Source of the DNA: an uncultured Gammaproteobacteria bacterium
GTDB lineage: Bacteria; Pseudomonadota; Gammaproteobacteria; GCA-002705445; GCA-002716945
Direction: 5' to 3'
Assembly: GCA_902559355.1 (NCBI GenBank)
Contig: CACEHM010000003.1
Span: 62,001-126,000 of the forward strand
Length of the DNA: 64,000 bases
How positions within the stretch are numbered: position 1 is the first letter of the stretch; each line of letters begins with the position of its first letter. The position numbers and the translations under genes were made by a program. The notes below the pieces were generated by a model. That model made no database searches and was not told the origin of the DNA. It saw nothing but the letters and a program-made list of their open reading frames with translations. Shown here piece after piece: positions 1 through 8,433 of the stretch.

Positions 1-561
1 GGTATAGGAATGAACTCCTATACAAAAGGAGGCTTTATTGTTGATTCACCAAAAAATAATCTCTCTCAGAGCGAAATAATATTTCAGACCAAATTCCCAT
101 TAGAATGGAAAGCCATTCTTTTATTTGATAATAAAAAAAAAGGTCTTCATGGAAAATCTGAAAAAAAATTTTTTGCAAATACAAGTTCTCATAATCTACG
201 TAAGAACTTATCTGATATTACTTTAAATGAATTAATACCATCTGTGATTTATAAAGACTTTAGAATATTTGCAAAGAGTTTAACTAAATTCCAAAACTTG
301 AATGCTATGTTTTATTCAAAAGTACAGAAATCTCTTTATTTGAGTAATGATATAAACAAAATTATAAATCAAATTTCCAAGCGGTTTGTTGTAGGTTGCG
401 GACAAAGTTCTTGGGGACCAACAAGTTATATGTTTGTGGATTCTAAAAATGATCTAAATGAAATTTTGCCTATTTTAGATAAGGCAATAAGTATGTATAA
501 TAACCTCTCATACGAAGTCGTGTCAGCTAAAAATAAAGCACGTAAGCTAATTTATACATAG
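1..561 (+). CDS. mptG: Beta-ribofuranosylaminobenzene 5'-phosphate synthase, C-terminal part
   Basis: The reading frame is open from base 1, so the 5' end lies outside the window. What remains is the C-terminal 186 residues of a GHMP-fold protein. It begins in a GIGxxxYxxGGFIVDSP stretch and contains GQSSWGPTSY near residue 140, both typical of beta-RFAP synthase. The enzyme couples para-aminobenzoate with PRPP, releasing CO2 and pyrophosphate, as the first committed step joining the arene to ribose in tetrahydromethanopterin. It is followed after 9 bases by mtdB and sits in a run of H4MPT genes that includes pabB, which would supply pABA. Identification rests on these motifs and the strong context. 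The N-terminal ATP-like binding region cannot be assessed. Confidence 0.85.
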   Translation, partial: GIGMNSYTKGGFIVDSPKNNLSQSEIIFQTKFPLEWKAILLFDNKKKGLHGKSEKKFFANTSSHNLRKNLSDITLNELIPSVIYKDFRIFAKSLTKFQNLNAMFYSKVQKSLYLSNDINKIINQISKRFVVGCGQSSWGPTSYMFVDSKNDLNEILPILDKAISMYNNLSYEVVSAKNKARKLIYT

Positions 562-570
562 GAGATTTTC

Positions 571-1461
571 ATGGACAAACCGTATATCTTACATTTAATT
601 ACATCTGAAAAAAATGCTAGCCCTTTTGATGTGAATATGGCTATTGATGCTGGGTGGACGAATATTATTCCTTATACAAATGCTGAACAGACTGAAATAC
701 AAACTCTTGTACAAGATGCTATATTCTCAAGATCTCCGTCAGGATTACAAAGGACGGGGATATTTTTTGGTGGTAGAGATACACATGAAGCTATGGATAT
801 GATTCAAGAAGCAAAAAAACATATGGTGCCTCCATTTGAAGTATCTGTCTTTGCTGATCCAAGCGGGGCATTTACTACTGCAGCAGGTATGGTTGCCCTT
901 ACAGAAAAATATCTTAAAGATGGTTTTGATCATGGATTAGATAAATCAAGCGTTGTTATTCTAGGTGGTACTGGTCCAGTCGGTGTAGCATCAGCTGTGA
1001 TCTGCGCCAAAGCAGGAGCAAATGTCAGATTAGTTGGACGTAGTATAGAAAAAGCCGAAAAAACTGCGGCAATTTGTAATGACCGATATCAATCTAAAAA
1101 TGTTGTTGCGGGAGCAGATGCAGATAAGCAAGATTATCTTAATAAAGCTGACATTGTTTTAAATACAGGAGCTGCTGGGATTCAATTAATGAGCGATGAA
1201 AATATACAAATGAGTTCTAATTTAAAAATATGTGCAGACACTAATGCCGTTCCGCCATCTGGTATTGCTGGTGTTGACGTTATGGATAGTGGAAAAATTA
1301 TGGAGAAATCTCCAAATAAGTGTCGAGGCATCGGCGCATTAGCAATTGGAAATGTAAAATATAAATCTCAACATGAATGTTTGAAACTAATGTACACATC
1401 TGATGATCCAGTCTATCTAGATTTTGAAGATGCATTTAAATTTGCACAAAAAAGCGTATAA
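571..1461 (+). CDS. mtdB: NAD(P)-dependent methylene-tetrahydromethanopterin dehydrogenase
   Basis: This cytosolic enzyme oxidises methylene-H4MPT to methenyl-H4MPT with NAD(P)+. The 296-residue length matches the MtdA/MtdB family. The N-terminal half carries the family stretch FxGGRDxxEAxxM and PFEVSVFADPSGAFTTAAG, and a Rossmann fingerprint VVILGGTGPVGVASA starts near residue 128 with VRLVGRS after it. The start has a clear GGAG-like ribosome site (taggag) six bases upstream. It is followed by an ATP-grasp gene and mch, which performs the next step, so MtdB is preferred over MtdA, which can also act on H4folate. The B versus A choice is inference from context. Confidence 0.9.
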   Translation: MDKPYILHLITSEKNASPFDVNMAIDAGWTNIIPYTNAEQTEIQTLVQDAIFSRSPSGLQRTGIFFGGRDTHEAMDMIQEAKKHMVPPFEVSVFADPSGAFTTAAGMVALTEKYLKDGFDHGLDKSSVVILGGTGPVGVASAVICAKAGANVRLVGRSIEKAEKTAAICNDRYQSKNVVAGADADKQDYLNKADIVLNTGAAGIQLMSDENIQMSSNLKICADTNAVPPSGIAGVDVMDSGKIMEKSPNKCRGIGALAIGNVKYKSQHECLKLMYTSDDPVYLDFEDAFKFAQKSV

Positions 1462-2509
1462 AAAAGTTCTACTAATTGCTAACGGTCATGAACCATATTA
1501 TGATGATGTTTCTAAACTTGCTGAAAGTGTTCACTATATTGATCCGTATTCACAAGATAAAAATTATATCCAATCTTTAAAAACTTTTAAAAAGTACTTA
1601 GACGATAATAATCTAGATAGTAAATCAACAAAAATTATATATGGCTCCGGATTAGAAGATGAAATAGGTATACAAGAACATCTAGATAATGAATTCTCTA
1701 TAGCAGGAAATTCATTTTCAAAATATAGATACCTGAGTAATATATATAACTTGGATGAGGCTATTTTTAATAAAAAAATATCATTACCTGAAATTTCTAA
1801 GTCATATCATTATAAATACTTGAGCAAAAAATATAATAGCTCTGGCGGGTTGCATGTAGGAAATAATATTTTTTCAAAAAATATATACTATCAAAAATAT
1901 CTTCCGGGGAAAACTTACTCAATTTCTTTTATCGCAAATGATGAATATTTTAAGATATTAGGTCTTAATCAATTATTTTTAGTCAAAGATAATATAAAGT
2001 TTCCATTTCTTCATTCTGGCGCGATGAACTTAGGTCTAAGTGAAGCTAATATAGACTTTCCAAAAAACTTTATCTCTAGTATATGTAATTTATATCAAAT
2101 TAAAGGCTATTGCAGTATTGATTTTAAAATAGTTGATAACAAAATATATATATTGGATTTTAATCCACGCCTATCATCATCATACAGACTGTATACAAGA
2201 AAGTATGAAAACTTAATGCACCATCATTTGGGCTTAATTGATAACGATTTGAATATGATTAGTAATCAATACTATGCATATATTATCCTTTATGCAAAAA
2301 AAGACTTAGTTATTAGTGATTCAATTAGTGAACTTGAAAATATAAGTGATAGACCGGCTATTGGAGATTTTATCAAAAAGGATATGCCTTTGTTTACTAT
2401 TAATCTTCATTCAAATGATAAAGATGATATTTTGTTTAAAATAAAAAACAGAATTATAAGTGCTATGAAAATAATTGACTGTTATAATACCCAGCTAGAA
2501 TATGAATAA
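1430..2509 (+). CDS. ATP-grasp protein of the H4MPT cluster (orf17 type)
   Basis: An ATP-grasp family protein of about 359 residues. The C-terminal half shows the ATP-grasp core: QKYLPGKTYSISFIA near residue 160, then the metal-binding stretch CSIDFK...YILDFNPRLSSS near residues 230-250. Proteins of this kind, called Orf17 in methylotrophs, accompany mch and mtdB in H4MPT gene clusters. Their exact reaction is not settled to my knowledge; a ligase acting in cofactor assembly is the reasonable guess. The ATG at 1430 overlaps the end of mtdB by 32 bases, and a TTG at 1424 is also possible. Its stop overlaps the mch start, suggesting coupled translation. The N-terminal 100 residues are poorly conserved and lysine/asparagine rich. 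Confidence 0.7.
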   Translation: MHLNLHKKAYKKVLLIANGHEPYYDDVSKLAESVHYIDPYSQDKNYIQSLKTFKKYLDDNNLDSKSTKIIYGSGLEDEIGIQEHLDNEFSIAGNSFSKYRYLSNIYNLDEAIFNKKISLPEISKSYHYKYLSKKYNSSGGLHVGNNIFSKNIYYQKYLPGKTYSISFIANDEYFKILGLNQLFLVKDNIKFPFLHSGAMNLGLSEANIDFPKNFISSICNLYQIKGYCSIDFKIVDNKIYILDFNPRLSSSYRLYTRKYENLMHHHLGLIDNDLNMISNQYYAYIILYAKKDLVISDSISELENISDRPAIGDFIKKDMPLFTINLHSNDKDDILFKIKNRIISAMKIIDCYNTQLEYE

Positions 2510-3470
2510 AAATATCAGCCTAAACAAACAAGTTAAACCTTTAGTTGAGCAACTTATTGAATCGCATGAAAAGCTTAATTTAAGCATCAGTGATTCTGAG
2601 GGCGGAGCAAAAATTATAGATGCTGGAATCAAGACTACAGGCTGTCTTGAAGCAGGTAGAATCATAACGGAAATATGTATGGGTGGGCTGGGAACAGTGA
2701 GCCTTTCTATGACTAATAACACACCAAATTGGCCGTTATCTATACATGTACACAGTACAGACCCAGTTTTATCATGTTTAGGAAGTCAATATGCTGGCTG
2801 GTCACTATCTTTTGTACAAAATGATGATAATTTTTCTGCATTAGGCTCTGGACCATGTCGTGCTCTTGCCGGCAAAGAAGAAATATTTAAAGATATAGAA
2901 TATGAGGATAAATTCTTCTCTACAGTGGTAGTGTTAGAAGTTGATCAAAATCCACCTCAAGAAATTATAGACAAAATTGTAAACGACTGTGGCATATCTG
3001 AAAAGAATCTAACAGTTATCCTGACACCAACTCGCTCGTTATGTGGAACAACTCAAGTTGTAGGAAGAGTGTTAGAAGTAGGCTTGCATAAAGTCCATGA
3101 ATTAGGTTTCCCAATAGATAAAGTAAGAGATGGTTTTGGTTCAGCACCTCTACCACCTCCAGCACCTGATTTTCTAATTGGTATGGGAAGGACGAACGAT
3201 GCCATTCTTTATGGTGGCCTAGTTCATTTATATGTAGATACACCTAATGATGATGCAGAAGAATTAGCCAAAAGACTTCCTAGCAGTACATCAAGCGATT
3301 ATGGTAAACCCTTCTCAGATGTCTTCAAAGAATACAAATATGATTTTTATAAAATTGATAAGATGCTTTTTAGTCCAGCCAAAGTAATTGTTTCTAGTTT
3401 GAAAACTGGAAAATCATTTACTGGTGGTAAAATTGATTTATCTTTAATGGATGATTCATTTAATAAATGA
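2502..3470 (+). CDS. mch: Methenyltetrahydromethanopterin cyclohydrolase
   Basis: Mch hydrolyses methenyl-H4MPT to 5-formyl-H4MPT in the cytosol, the step after MtdB. The protein is 322 residues, the usual length, and shows family blocks: GGAKIIDAGIKTTGCLEAGR near residue 30, the central LGSQYAGWSL and LGSGPCRALA, and RDGFGSAPLPPPAPDFLIGMGRTNDAILYGG near residue 210. It starts inside the last codons of the orf17-type gene and its TGA overlaps the next ATG in an ATGA, so it is part of one translationally linked operon running from mptG to fae. No anomalies were seen. Confidence 0.95.
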   Translation: MNKNISLNKQVKPLVEQLIESHEKLNLSISDSEGGAKIIDAGIKTTGCLEAGRIITEICMGGLGTVSLSMTNNTPNWPLSIHVHSTDPVLSCLGSQYAGWSLSFVQNDDNFSALGSGPCRALAGKEEIFKDIEYEDKFFSTVVVLEVDQNPPQEIIDKIVNDCGISEKNLTVILTPTRSLCGTTQVVGRVLEVGLHKVHELGFPIDKVRDGFGSAPLPPPAPDFLIGMGRTNDAILYGGLVHLYVDTPNDDAEELAKRLPSSTSSDYGKPFSDVFKEYKYDFYKIDKMLFSPAKVIVSSLKTGKSFTGGKIDLSLMDDSFNK

Positions 3471-4339
3471 TTAGAACTTTAATTCTTACTGAAAAGGAAG
3501 GATGGCATTTTCAACAACTCAAAACATCACTAGAAAAAAGAAAACATAAAGTTTTTTCGGGATGTCTATCAAATATTAGTCTATCGTTATCCAATAATAA
3601 AGCAGAGCTATTTATTAATGATGTACCTATTCCTGAAATAGATAATGTAATAGTAAGATTTGTTCCTGGTGGTACATTAGAAGAAATAACATATTATCTA
3701 AATATATTAAAAATATTTGAAGGTAAGGGAGTTAGGGTAATTAATACTGCACAAAAAATTGAGAGCACAGTGGACAAACTTTATACTTCATATATTCTGG
3801 GTAAAAATAATTTAAAAACACCTAGCACATTTATTTTCCGTAACTTCGAGAAAGCTAAAAAATTCTTAGAAACTCAATTACCCAAGGAGGGTATTGTGTA
3901 TAAACCTTTATTTGGATCACAAGGAGATAATGTTAAATTAATAAAAAGCTCTTACGAACTGAAAGAAATAGAAAACCTCTCAAACATTTTCTATTTTCAG
4001 CAATATTTGGATAATTCAATTAATCATGATTATAGAATATTAGTAATACGTAAAGATGAAACCTATAAATATTTTTATATGACAAGATATGGTGACAGCT
4101 TTATTAATAATGTTTCTAAAGGTGGATCATGCAAGAAAGAATCAATTGATAAGTCCATCATTGATCTAGCCTTGAAAGCGAGTAAATTATTAAATATCTC
4201 TTTTTGTGGCGTTGATATAATGAGTTTCAAAAATAATAACTATATCATCGAGATAAATAGTATCCCAGCATGGAGAGGATTACAGAACGTCGAAACAGAA
4301 GTAATATCTGATCACTTTGTAAATCTTTTAGTGACATAA
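3467..4339 (+). CDS. RimK-like ATP-grasp ligase of the H4MPT cluster (orf5 type)
   Basis: A 290-residue RimK-family ATP-grasp protein. Visible motifs are VYKPLFGSQGDNVKLI near residue 145 (the lysine and glycine-rich ATP loop), QQYLDNSINHDYRILVI near residue 180, and FCGVDIMSF...YIIEINSIPAWRGLQ near residues 245-275, which holds the Mg-binding Asp, Glu and Asn. RimK relatives attach glutamate to proteins or cofactors, and the archaeal relative MptN adds glutamate to H4MPT. A role in adding the side chain of the bacterial pterin is therefore likely but unproven here. The start overlaps the mch stop by ATGA. The gene is followed after 15 bases by the orf7-type gene, the same order seen in other methylotrophs. 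Confidence 0.75.
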   Translation: MIRTLILTEKEGWHFQQLKTSLEKRKHKVFSGCLSNISLSLSNNKAELFINDVPIPEIDNVIVRFVPGGTLEEITYYLNILKIFEGKGVRVINTAQKIESTVDKLYTSYILGKNNLKTPSTFIFRNFEKAKKFLETQLPKEGIVYKPLFGSQGDNVKLIKSSYELKEIENLSNIFYFQQYLDNSINHDYRILVIRKDETYKYFYMTRYGDSFINNVSKGGSCKKESIDKSIIDLALKASKLLNISFCGVDIMSFKNNNYIIEINSIPAWRGLQNVETEVISDHFVNLLVT

Positions 4340-4354
4340 ATATTGCAATGTAAT

Positions 4355-5230
4355 ATGGATTTATCAACTCATAAAATTAAATTTGTACAAGATCTAATTA
4401 AAAAATCATATATAAACTCATGCCAATTAGATATTGAGTGCATAAAACCTGGTAATGTAAATCAAACATCTGGACATCCTGATACTTCATCTGATGATTT
4501 TATAAAAAGCTTTATGACAACTGCTGAAATAATTTCTTCTAATGATTCTAGCTTAGGTGAAAAAATTGAAAACTCTGTGCTTATGACAAAAAGAGTTGTT
4601 AATAAAAATACTAATCTTGGTATTATTCTTTTGTGTTCATTATTTGTACAATCACTCTCATTAAAAAAAAATCTAACTCTTTGCGAGGCTATTGAATTTG
4701 TAGTTATAGAGGCAACCAGTGAAGACGTATCCAAATTATGTAATGCTATAAAGCTTGCCCAGCCAGGAGGATTAGGTTCTCATAGCGACTATGATGTAGC
4801 TTCAAATCCTGATATAGCCCTTCTTGATATTATGAAAATATCATCTGAATACGATATGATTGCTAAACAATATGCTTTATTTTTTGAAGATATATTTAGA
4901 TTTGTAATACCAGCACTAGATAATGCGTTTCGTAAGATCAATGATAAAAAACTAGCTATTTCTTATACTTTTCTTAAAATTTTAGAAAAGTACCCAGATT
5001 CACACATATGTAGAAAATATGGCAATAAAATAGCAAAAAAGACTAGCAATGAGGCCTCTGATTTGATAAAAATACTAGACGGGGATACTCGACACGAGTC
5101 ATGGGGTAAAAAACTAATGTCTCTTGATAATCATTTCAAAATGACTCGAGTGAATCCAGGAACATCAGCAGATTTATTGGTTGTTTCAATGATGATTTAT
5201 GATTATTTCATTGGGTTGCCAGATAGGTAA
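4355..5230 (+). CDS. CitG/MdcB-like triphosphoribosyl-dephospho-CoA synthase family protein (orf7 type)
   Basis: A protein of about 291 residues resembling CitG/MdcB enzymes, which build the 2'-(5''-triphosphoribosyl)-3'-dephospho-CoA prosthetic group. Supporting stretches are CIKPGNVNQTSGHPDTSSDDF near residue 28, NTNLGIILL near residue 85, KLAQPGGLGSHSDYDV near residue 135 and the C-terminal VNPGTSADLLVV. A homologue (Orf7) accompanies fae and mch in methylotrophs. No citrate lyase or malonate decarboxylase is nearby, so the substrate is probably related to the H4MPT pathway; this is inference. The ATG at 4355 is preferred over the TTG at 4343. The 42-base gap to fae contains a 14-base palindrome and the fae ribosome site. 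Confidence 0.75.
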   Translation: MDLSTHKIKFVQDLIKKSYINSCQLDIECIKPGNVNQTSGHPDTSSDDFIKSFMTTAEIISSNDSSLGEKIENSVLMTKRVVNKNTNLGIILLCSLFVQSLSLKKNLTLCEAIEFVVIEATSEDVSKLCNAIKLAQPGGLGSHSDYDVASNPDIALLDIMKISSEYDMIAKQYALFFEDIFRFVIPALDNAFRKINDKKLAISYTFLKILEKYPDSHICRKYGNKIAKKTSNEASDLIKILDGDTRHESWGKKLMSLDNHFKMTRVNPGTSADLLVVSMMIYDYFIGLPDR

Positions 5231-5239
5231 GCTACGTTC

Positions 5240-5253
5240 GTTTATTAATAAAC
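5240..5253. promoter_or_regulatory. Perfect 14-base palindrome upstream of fae
   Basis: The sequence gtttattaataaac reads the same on both strands and lies 20 bases before the fae start, just upstream of its aggag ribosome site. It could be an operator for a dimeric regulator. Palindromes made almost only of A and T do arise by chance in AT-rich DNA, so the function is unproven. Confidence 0.3.
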
Positions 5254-5272
5254 ATTAAAATAGGAGATAATA

Positions 5273-5785
5273 ATGGCAGTAGTCGACAAAGTATTAGTTG
5301 GTGAAGCGCTAGTTGTAACCGAAGGTGGGGATAACGAGATTTCACATATCGACTTGTTAATGGGACCACGTGGTTCTGCAGTAGAAGATGCATTTTGTAA
5401 CACTCTTTGTAATAACAAAGATGGTTTTACATCTTTATTAGCTGTAGTTTCACCTAACTTACTATGTAAACCAGCGACAGCTATGTTTAACAAAGTAACA
5501 ATTAAAGGTGCTAAACAAGCAGTTCAAATGTTTGGACCAGCTCAAGCAGCTGTTGCAAGAGCGGTAACTGAATGCGTTGAAGATGGAACAATCCCAGCTG
5601 ATGAAGCTGATGATATTTTCATTTGTGTAGGTGTATTTATTCATTGGGACGCTGATGATAATAAACGTATCTACGATTACAATTTTGAAGCTGTAAAAAT
5701 GGCAATCAAAAACGCTATAAGTGGTGAGCCTAAGGCACAAGATGTTGTTGCTAAGAAAGCTACAGAACACCCATTTGAAAAGTAA
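5273..5785 (+). CDS. fae: Formaldehyde-activating enzyme
   Basis: Fae catalyses condensation of formaldehyde with tetrahydromethanopterin to methylene-H4MPT, both detoxifying formaldehyde and feeding the oxidation pathway. The 170-residue protein is full length and highly conserved: [27 protein letters not shown] at the N-terminus with the active-site histidine in SHIDL, then [18 protein letters not shown] and [20 protein letters not shown]. The start has an excellent aggaga ribosome site seven bases upstream. The gene looks less AT-rich than its neighbours, which together with the strong ribosome site and the terminator directly after it suggests high expression. It ends the rightward H4MPT operon. 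Confidence 0.97.
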   Translation: MAVVDKVLVGEALVVTEGGDNEISHIDLLMGPRGSAVEDAFCNTLCNNKDGFTSLLAVVSPNLLCKPATAMFNKVTIKGAKQAVQMFGPAQAAVARAVTECVEDGTIPADEADDIFICVGVFIHWDADDNKRIYDYNFEAVKMAIKNAISGEPKAQDVVAKKATEHPFEK

Positions 5786-5804
5786 TCATATTTGATTATG
5801 TTAG

Positions 5805-5837
5805 AAAGAGCTGGTTACTTGCCAGCTCTTTTTTTTA
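5805..5837. terminator. Rho-independent terminator after fae
   Basis: A ten-base-pair stem (aaagagctgg / ccagctcttt) with a seven-base loop at 5815-5821 is followed by a run of T. It begins 20 bases after the fae stop. The last codons and stop of the leftward HisA-like gene lie inside the loop and 3' arm, so the element also terminates that gene on the other strand, where the 5' arm supplies three T residues. Confidence 0.9.
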
Positions 5838-6492
5838 TTAGAAATGAATTTTTATAATTTTTAAATAGCAGTGAAGATACTAACACTCCAGAGAACCCCA
5901 TAGCCTCTAGCTTATTAATATCAAATGTAGATTTTATTCCACCACCCACGTAATATTGAATTGAACTTTTTTTACTCATTGAGCGAATATATTTATAATC
6001 TGGACCTTTATCATTACCCACGTCAGCTATATTCATAAAAATAATTTTGTTTTTATATAAAGAATCAAAATTTTTGAAACTATCTAAACCTAGTAATTTA
6101 TTCTTGTAGTCATATGAATGAATATAATTTTTATATATATAATTAATATTTTTAATAGATAAACAATTTTCACTACATAATATTGGTTCAATATTCCTCT
6201 TAGCTAAACGTTGATCGATTTTTCCTCCAATATCTACCCAAAAATGAATATTTTTATTCACACTTGCAATGTCCTTTATTAAATCAATATTATGATTTTC
6301 ACTTATCAGTGAATTAATATCTGCAATATAAAATATGGAAGGACGATAAATTTTAGTCATTTCTTTTATAAACTTAAATGGATCCGATGAAAAGCCTGAA
6401 TCCTTACTGATAGGGTGGTATCTATCTCTATCACCTTGTTTAGCTTTTACAACTTTACCGTCTTTTATATCAATTGCAGGTATAATGTTCAT
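5815..6492 (-). CDS. HisA-like TIM-barrel protein of the H4MPT/methanofuran cluster
   Basis: A 225-residue TIM barrel related to HisA. The N-terminus MNIIPAIDIKDGKVVKAKQGDRDRY matches the HisA pattern including the first catalytic aspartate, and the C-terminal YYVGGGIKSTFDINKLEAMGFSGVLVSS matches the phosphate-binding glycine loop. No other his genes are nearby, and the gene is embedded among cofactor genes, so a role in methanofuran or H4MPT synthesis is more likely than histidine synthesis. HisA-like proteins are known in methylotroph H4MPT clusters, but I do not know a proven reaction. Its start codon is back to back with the divergent mfnD-like gene, and its stop falls in the fae terminator. 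Confidence 0.7.
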   Translation of the reverse strand: MNIIPAIDIKDGKVVKAKQGDRDRYHPISKDSGFSSDPFKFIKEMTKIYRPSIFYIADINSLISENHNIDLIKDIASVNKNIHFWVDIGGKIDQRLAKRNIEPILCSENCLSIKNINYIYKNYIHSYDYKNKLLGLDSFKNFDSLYKNKIIFMNIADVGNDKGPDYKYIRSMSKKSSIQYYVGGGIKSTFDINKLEAMGFSGVLVSSLLFKNYKNSFLIKKRAGK

Positions 6493-6493
6493 G

Positions 6494-7414
6494 ATGAAAA
6501 AAATTCTTATATATGAGTATATTACAGGCGGAGGTTTGATAGGAAAAAAATTTGATCATAGTCTACTTTCGGAAGCTAATCTAATAATAGATTCACTCAT
6601 TAGCAAGACAGACAGTATTGTAAACTTTTTTTGTGACTATCGTTATAAGTATAAAAATAATAAGAACGCTATCCTTATTACTGCTAATAATCATAGCATC
6701 ATCTATGATACTGACATGATAAACTCTTATGATTATTTCTTACCAATTTGTCCAGAATCAGATTTAATACTATATAACTATATCAAGGAAATAAATCCAT
6801 ATGTTGATAATATGAAATTTTCATCTCCTAAAACTATTTTAGTAACAAGTGATAAATTATTATTAAAAGATATTTGTAATAGATATAATATTTCACATGC
6901 AGACTCTTATATTTCAAAATCAAAACAATCATTATATATAATCAAAGATAGATTCGGATGTGGTTGTAATAATGTTAGAGTTACTAGTAATAAGAATTTA
7001 GAAATCCCAGCAAATCGAATAATTGAAAAATATATTCCTGGTGATTCATATAGCGTTAATCTTTATATATCTGATACAGGGTATGAAATACTTACAATTA
7101 ATCAACAAATAATTAACAGATATAATAATGTTCTTAAGTTGGATGCTATCAATGTGAATATCTATCCATATTTTAGAAATTCACTTTTTAAATTTATTGA
7201 AGCGATTTTAGTAGCTCTTCCTGGCTTAAAGGGGTTTATAGGTTTAGATTTGATTTATAATAAAGAAGGCATATTTTTGGTAGATATCAATCCTAGATAT
7301 ACAACTTCTATGTCTGCAATTAGTAAATGTAAAGATAGACATATACTTGACTACATTAATATATCAAAGAATGAACAAACTGGATCATCATGCAAAATAA
7401 AGCTGCAAGTATAA
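6494..7414 (+). CDS. MfnD-like ATP-grasp ligase (tyramine/tyrosine-glutamate ligase family)
   Basis: An ATP-grasp protein of 306 residues starting with IYEYITGGG, a hallmark of MfnD and its methylotroph relatives. The ATP-grasp core follows: IIKDRFGCGCNNVRV near residue 150, EKYIPGDSYSVNLYIS near residue 175, and GFIGLDLIYNKEGIFLVDINPRYTTSM near residues 245-270. Archaeal MfnD ligates glutamate to tyramine during methanofuran synthesis; in Methylobacterium the analogue carries tyrosine. The ATG at 6494 is chosen because it places the conserved N-terminus correctly; ATGs at 6485 and 6491 are alternatives. The start abuts the HisA-like start on the other strand. The gene overlaps the next one by 25 bases. 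Confidence 0.75.
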   Translation: MKKILIYEYITGGGLIGKKFDHSLLSEANLIIDSLISKTDSIVNFFCDYRYKYKNNKNAILITANNHSIIYDTDMINSYDYFLPICPESDLILYNYIKEINPYVDNMKFSSPKTILVTSDKLLLKDICNRYNISHADSYISKSKQSLYIIKDRFGCGCNNVRVTSNKNLEIPANRIIEKYIPGDSYSVNLYISDTGYEILTINQQIINRYNNVLKLDAINVNIYPYFRNSLFKFIEAILVALPGLKGFIGLDLIYNKEGIFLVDINPRYTTSMSAISKCKDRHILDYINISKNEQTGSSCKIKLQV

Positions 7415-8433
7415 CTAAAATAGGTTGGGACATAGGTGGTGCCCACCTGAAATATTGCGTCATATCTAGTGACTCAGACATTATATGGTATGACATTATT
7501 GATTTTGAATTTTGGAAGGAATATAAAAAATTCAAAAATATAGTAATAAAGATAAACTCAATTTATAGTAAAAAAAACCATCATACTGAAAACTATTTTA
7601 CAATGTCAGCAGAAATGTGTGATTGTTTTGATAATAGGGCTGATGGCGTTGATTATATTGTTAAACAAATTATAGAAAGTAAGTATCCATCATATATCTT
7701 TACTAAAAATGGCTTTCAAAATTCATTAAAGATAAATAAAGCCTCATTTGAATATATAGGCTCATTTAATTGGTACGCAACTGCATTGTATATATCCTCT
7801 TTATTTTCTGACATTATAGCTATTGATTTTGGTTCGACCACATGCGATTTTCTAATTATAAAAAATGGAAAAATTAAAAATAAAAGAACATCAGATATAA
7901 CTGGCTTACAATCCAATGAACTTCTATATACTGGTTGTGCACGCACACCTATATATGCACATACTAATGAAATAACATACAAAAATAAGATTTATAAGAT
8001 AATACCGGAACAATTTTCTTCTATGTCTGATATTTACGTTATTTTGGATAAGTTACCTGTCGATGATATATATTCTAAAGCACTAAATATGAATGACCAT
8101 TCTAAAATAAATGCATGTAAGAGAGTATCTAGATCATTTGGCTTTGATTTTGCATATAATAAATTAGATTTGATTAAGAATTTATCGAAACAAATATATG
8201 ATTCTCAGATTAAGTTAATTGAAAATAATATTTTATTTCACAAGAGAAAACATTTTAATGAGAATAAAAAATTAGATATTATGGGATTAGGATTAGGATA
8301 TAGAGCAATATCACATATCGGTCAAAAAAATAATCTTAATCATATAGATATTAACAGTATCTTGGAGATGGAAATTGAAAGAGGTTCTGAGTTAACAAAA
8401 TTATTTTCATCGTATGTAATGTGTAGGTTATAA
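7390..8433 (+). CDS. H4MPT-linked C1 transfer pathway protein (MfnF-like, hydantoinase A-like fold)
   Basis: A 347-residue protein beginning IGWDIGGAHLKY, the first phosphate loop of an actin/hydantoinase A-like ATPase fold, with a second loop IAIDFGSTTCDFLIIKNGKI near residue 140 and a late MGLGLGYRAI near residue 298. This arrangement defines the family annotated as H4MPT-linked C1 transfer pathway protein, which includes archaeal MfnF. MfnF joins the aminomethylfuran and tyramine parts of methanofuran. Its location between the mfnD-like gene and pabB fits cofactor assembly. Assignment to MfnF proper rather than a sister family is inference. Confidence 0.7.
   Translation: MQNKAASITKIGWDIGGAHLKYCVISSDSDIIWYDIIDFEFWKEYKKFKNIVIKINSIYSKKNHHTENYFTMSAEMCDCFDNRADGVDYIVKQIIESKYPSYIFTKNGFQNSLKINKASFEYIGSFNWYATALYISSLFSDIIAIDFGSTTCDFLIIKNGKIKNKRTSDITGLQSNELLYTGCARTPIYAHTNEITYKNKIYKIIPEQFSSMSDIYVILDKLPVDDIYSKALNMNDHSKINACKRVSRSFGFDFAYNKLDLIKNLSKQIYDSQIKLIENNILFHKRKHFNENKKLDIMGLGLGYRAISHIGQKNNLNHIDINSILEMEIERGSELTKLFSSYVMCRL

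Noticed and set aside
745-933. Antisense open frame inside mtdB
   Set aside because: Cysteine- and histidine-rich translation with no recognisable domain, lying fully opposite a conserved enzyme. Many similar shadows occur opposite other genes in this window, for example at 12006-12407, 13098-13532 and 45206-45571.
5815-6492. True HisA of histidine synthesis
   Set aside because: No other his gene is nearby, the sequence is divergent in the middle of the barrel, and the gene is surrounded by methanofuran and H4MPT genes.
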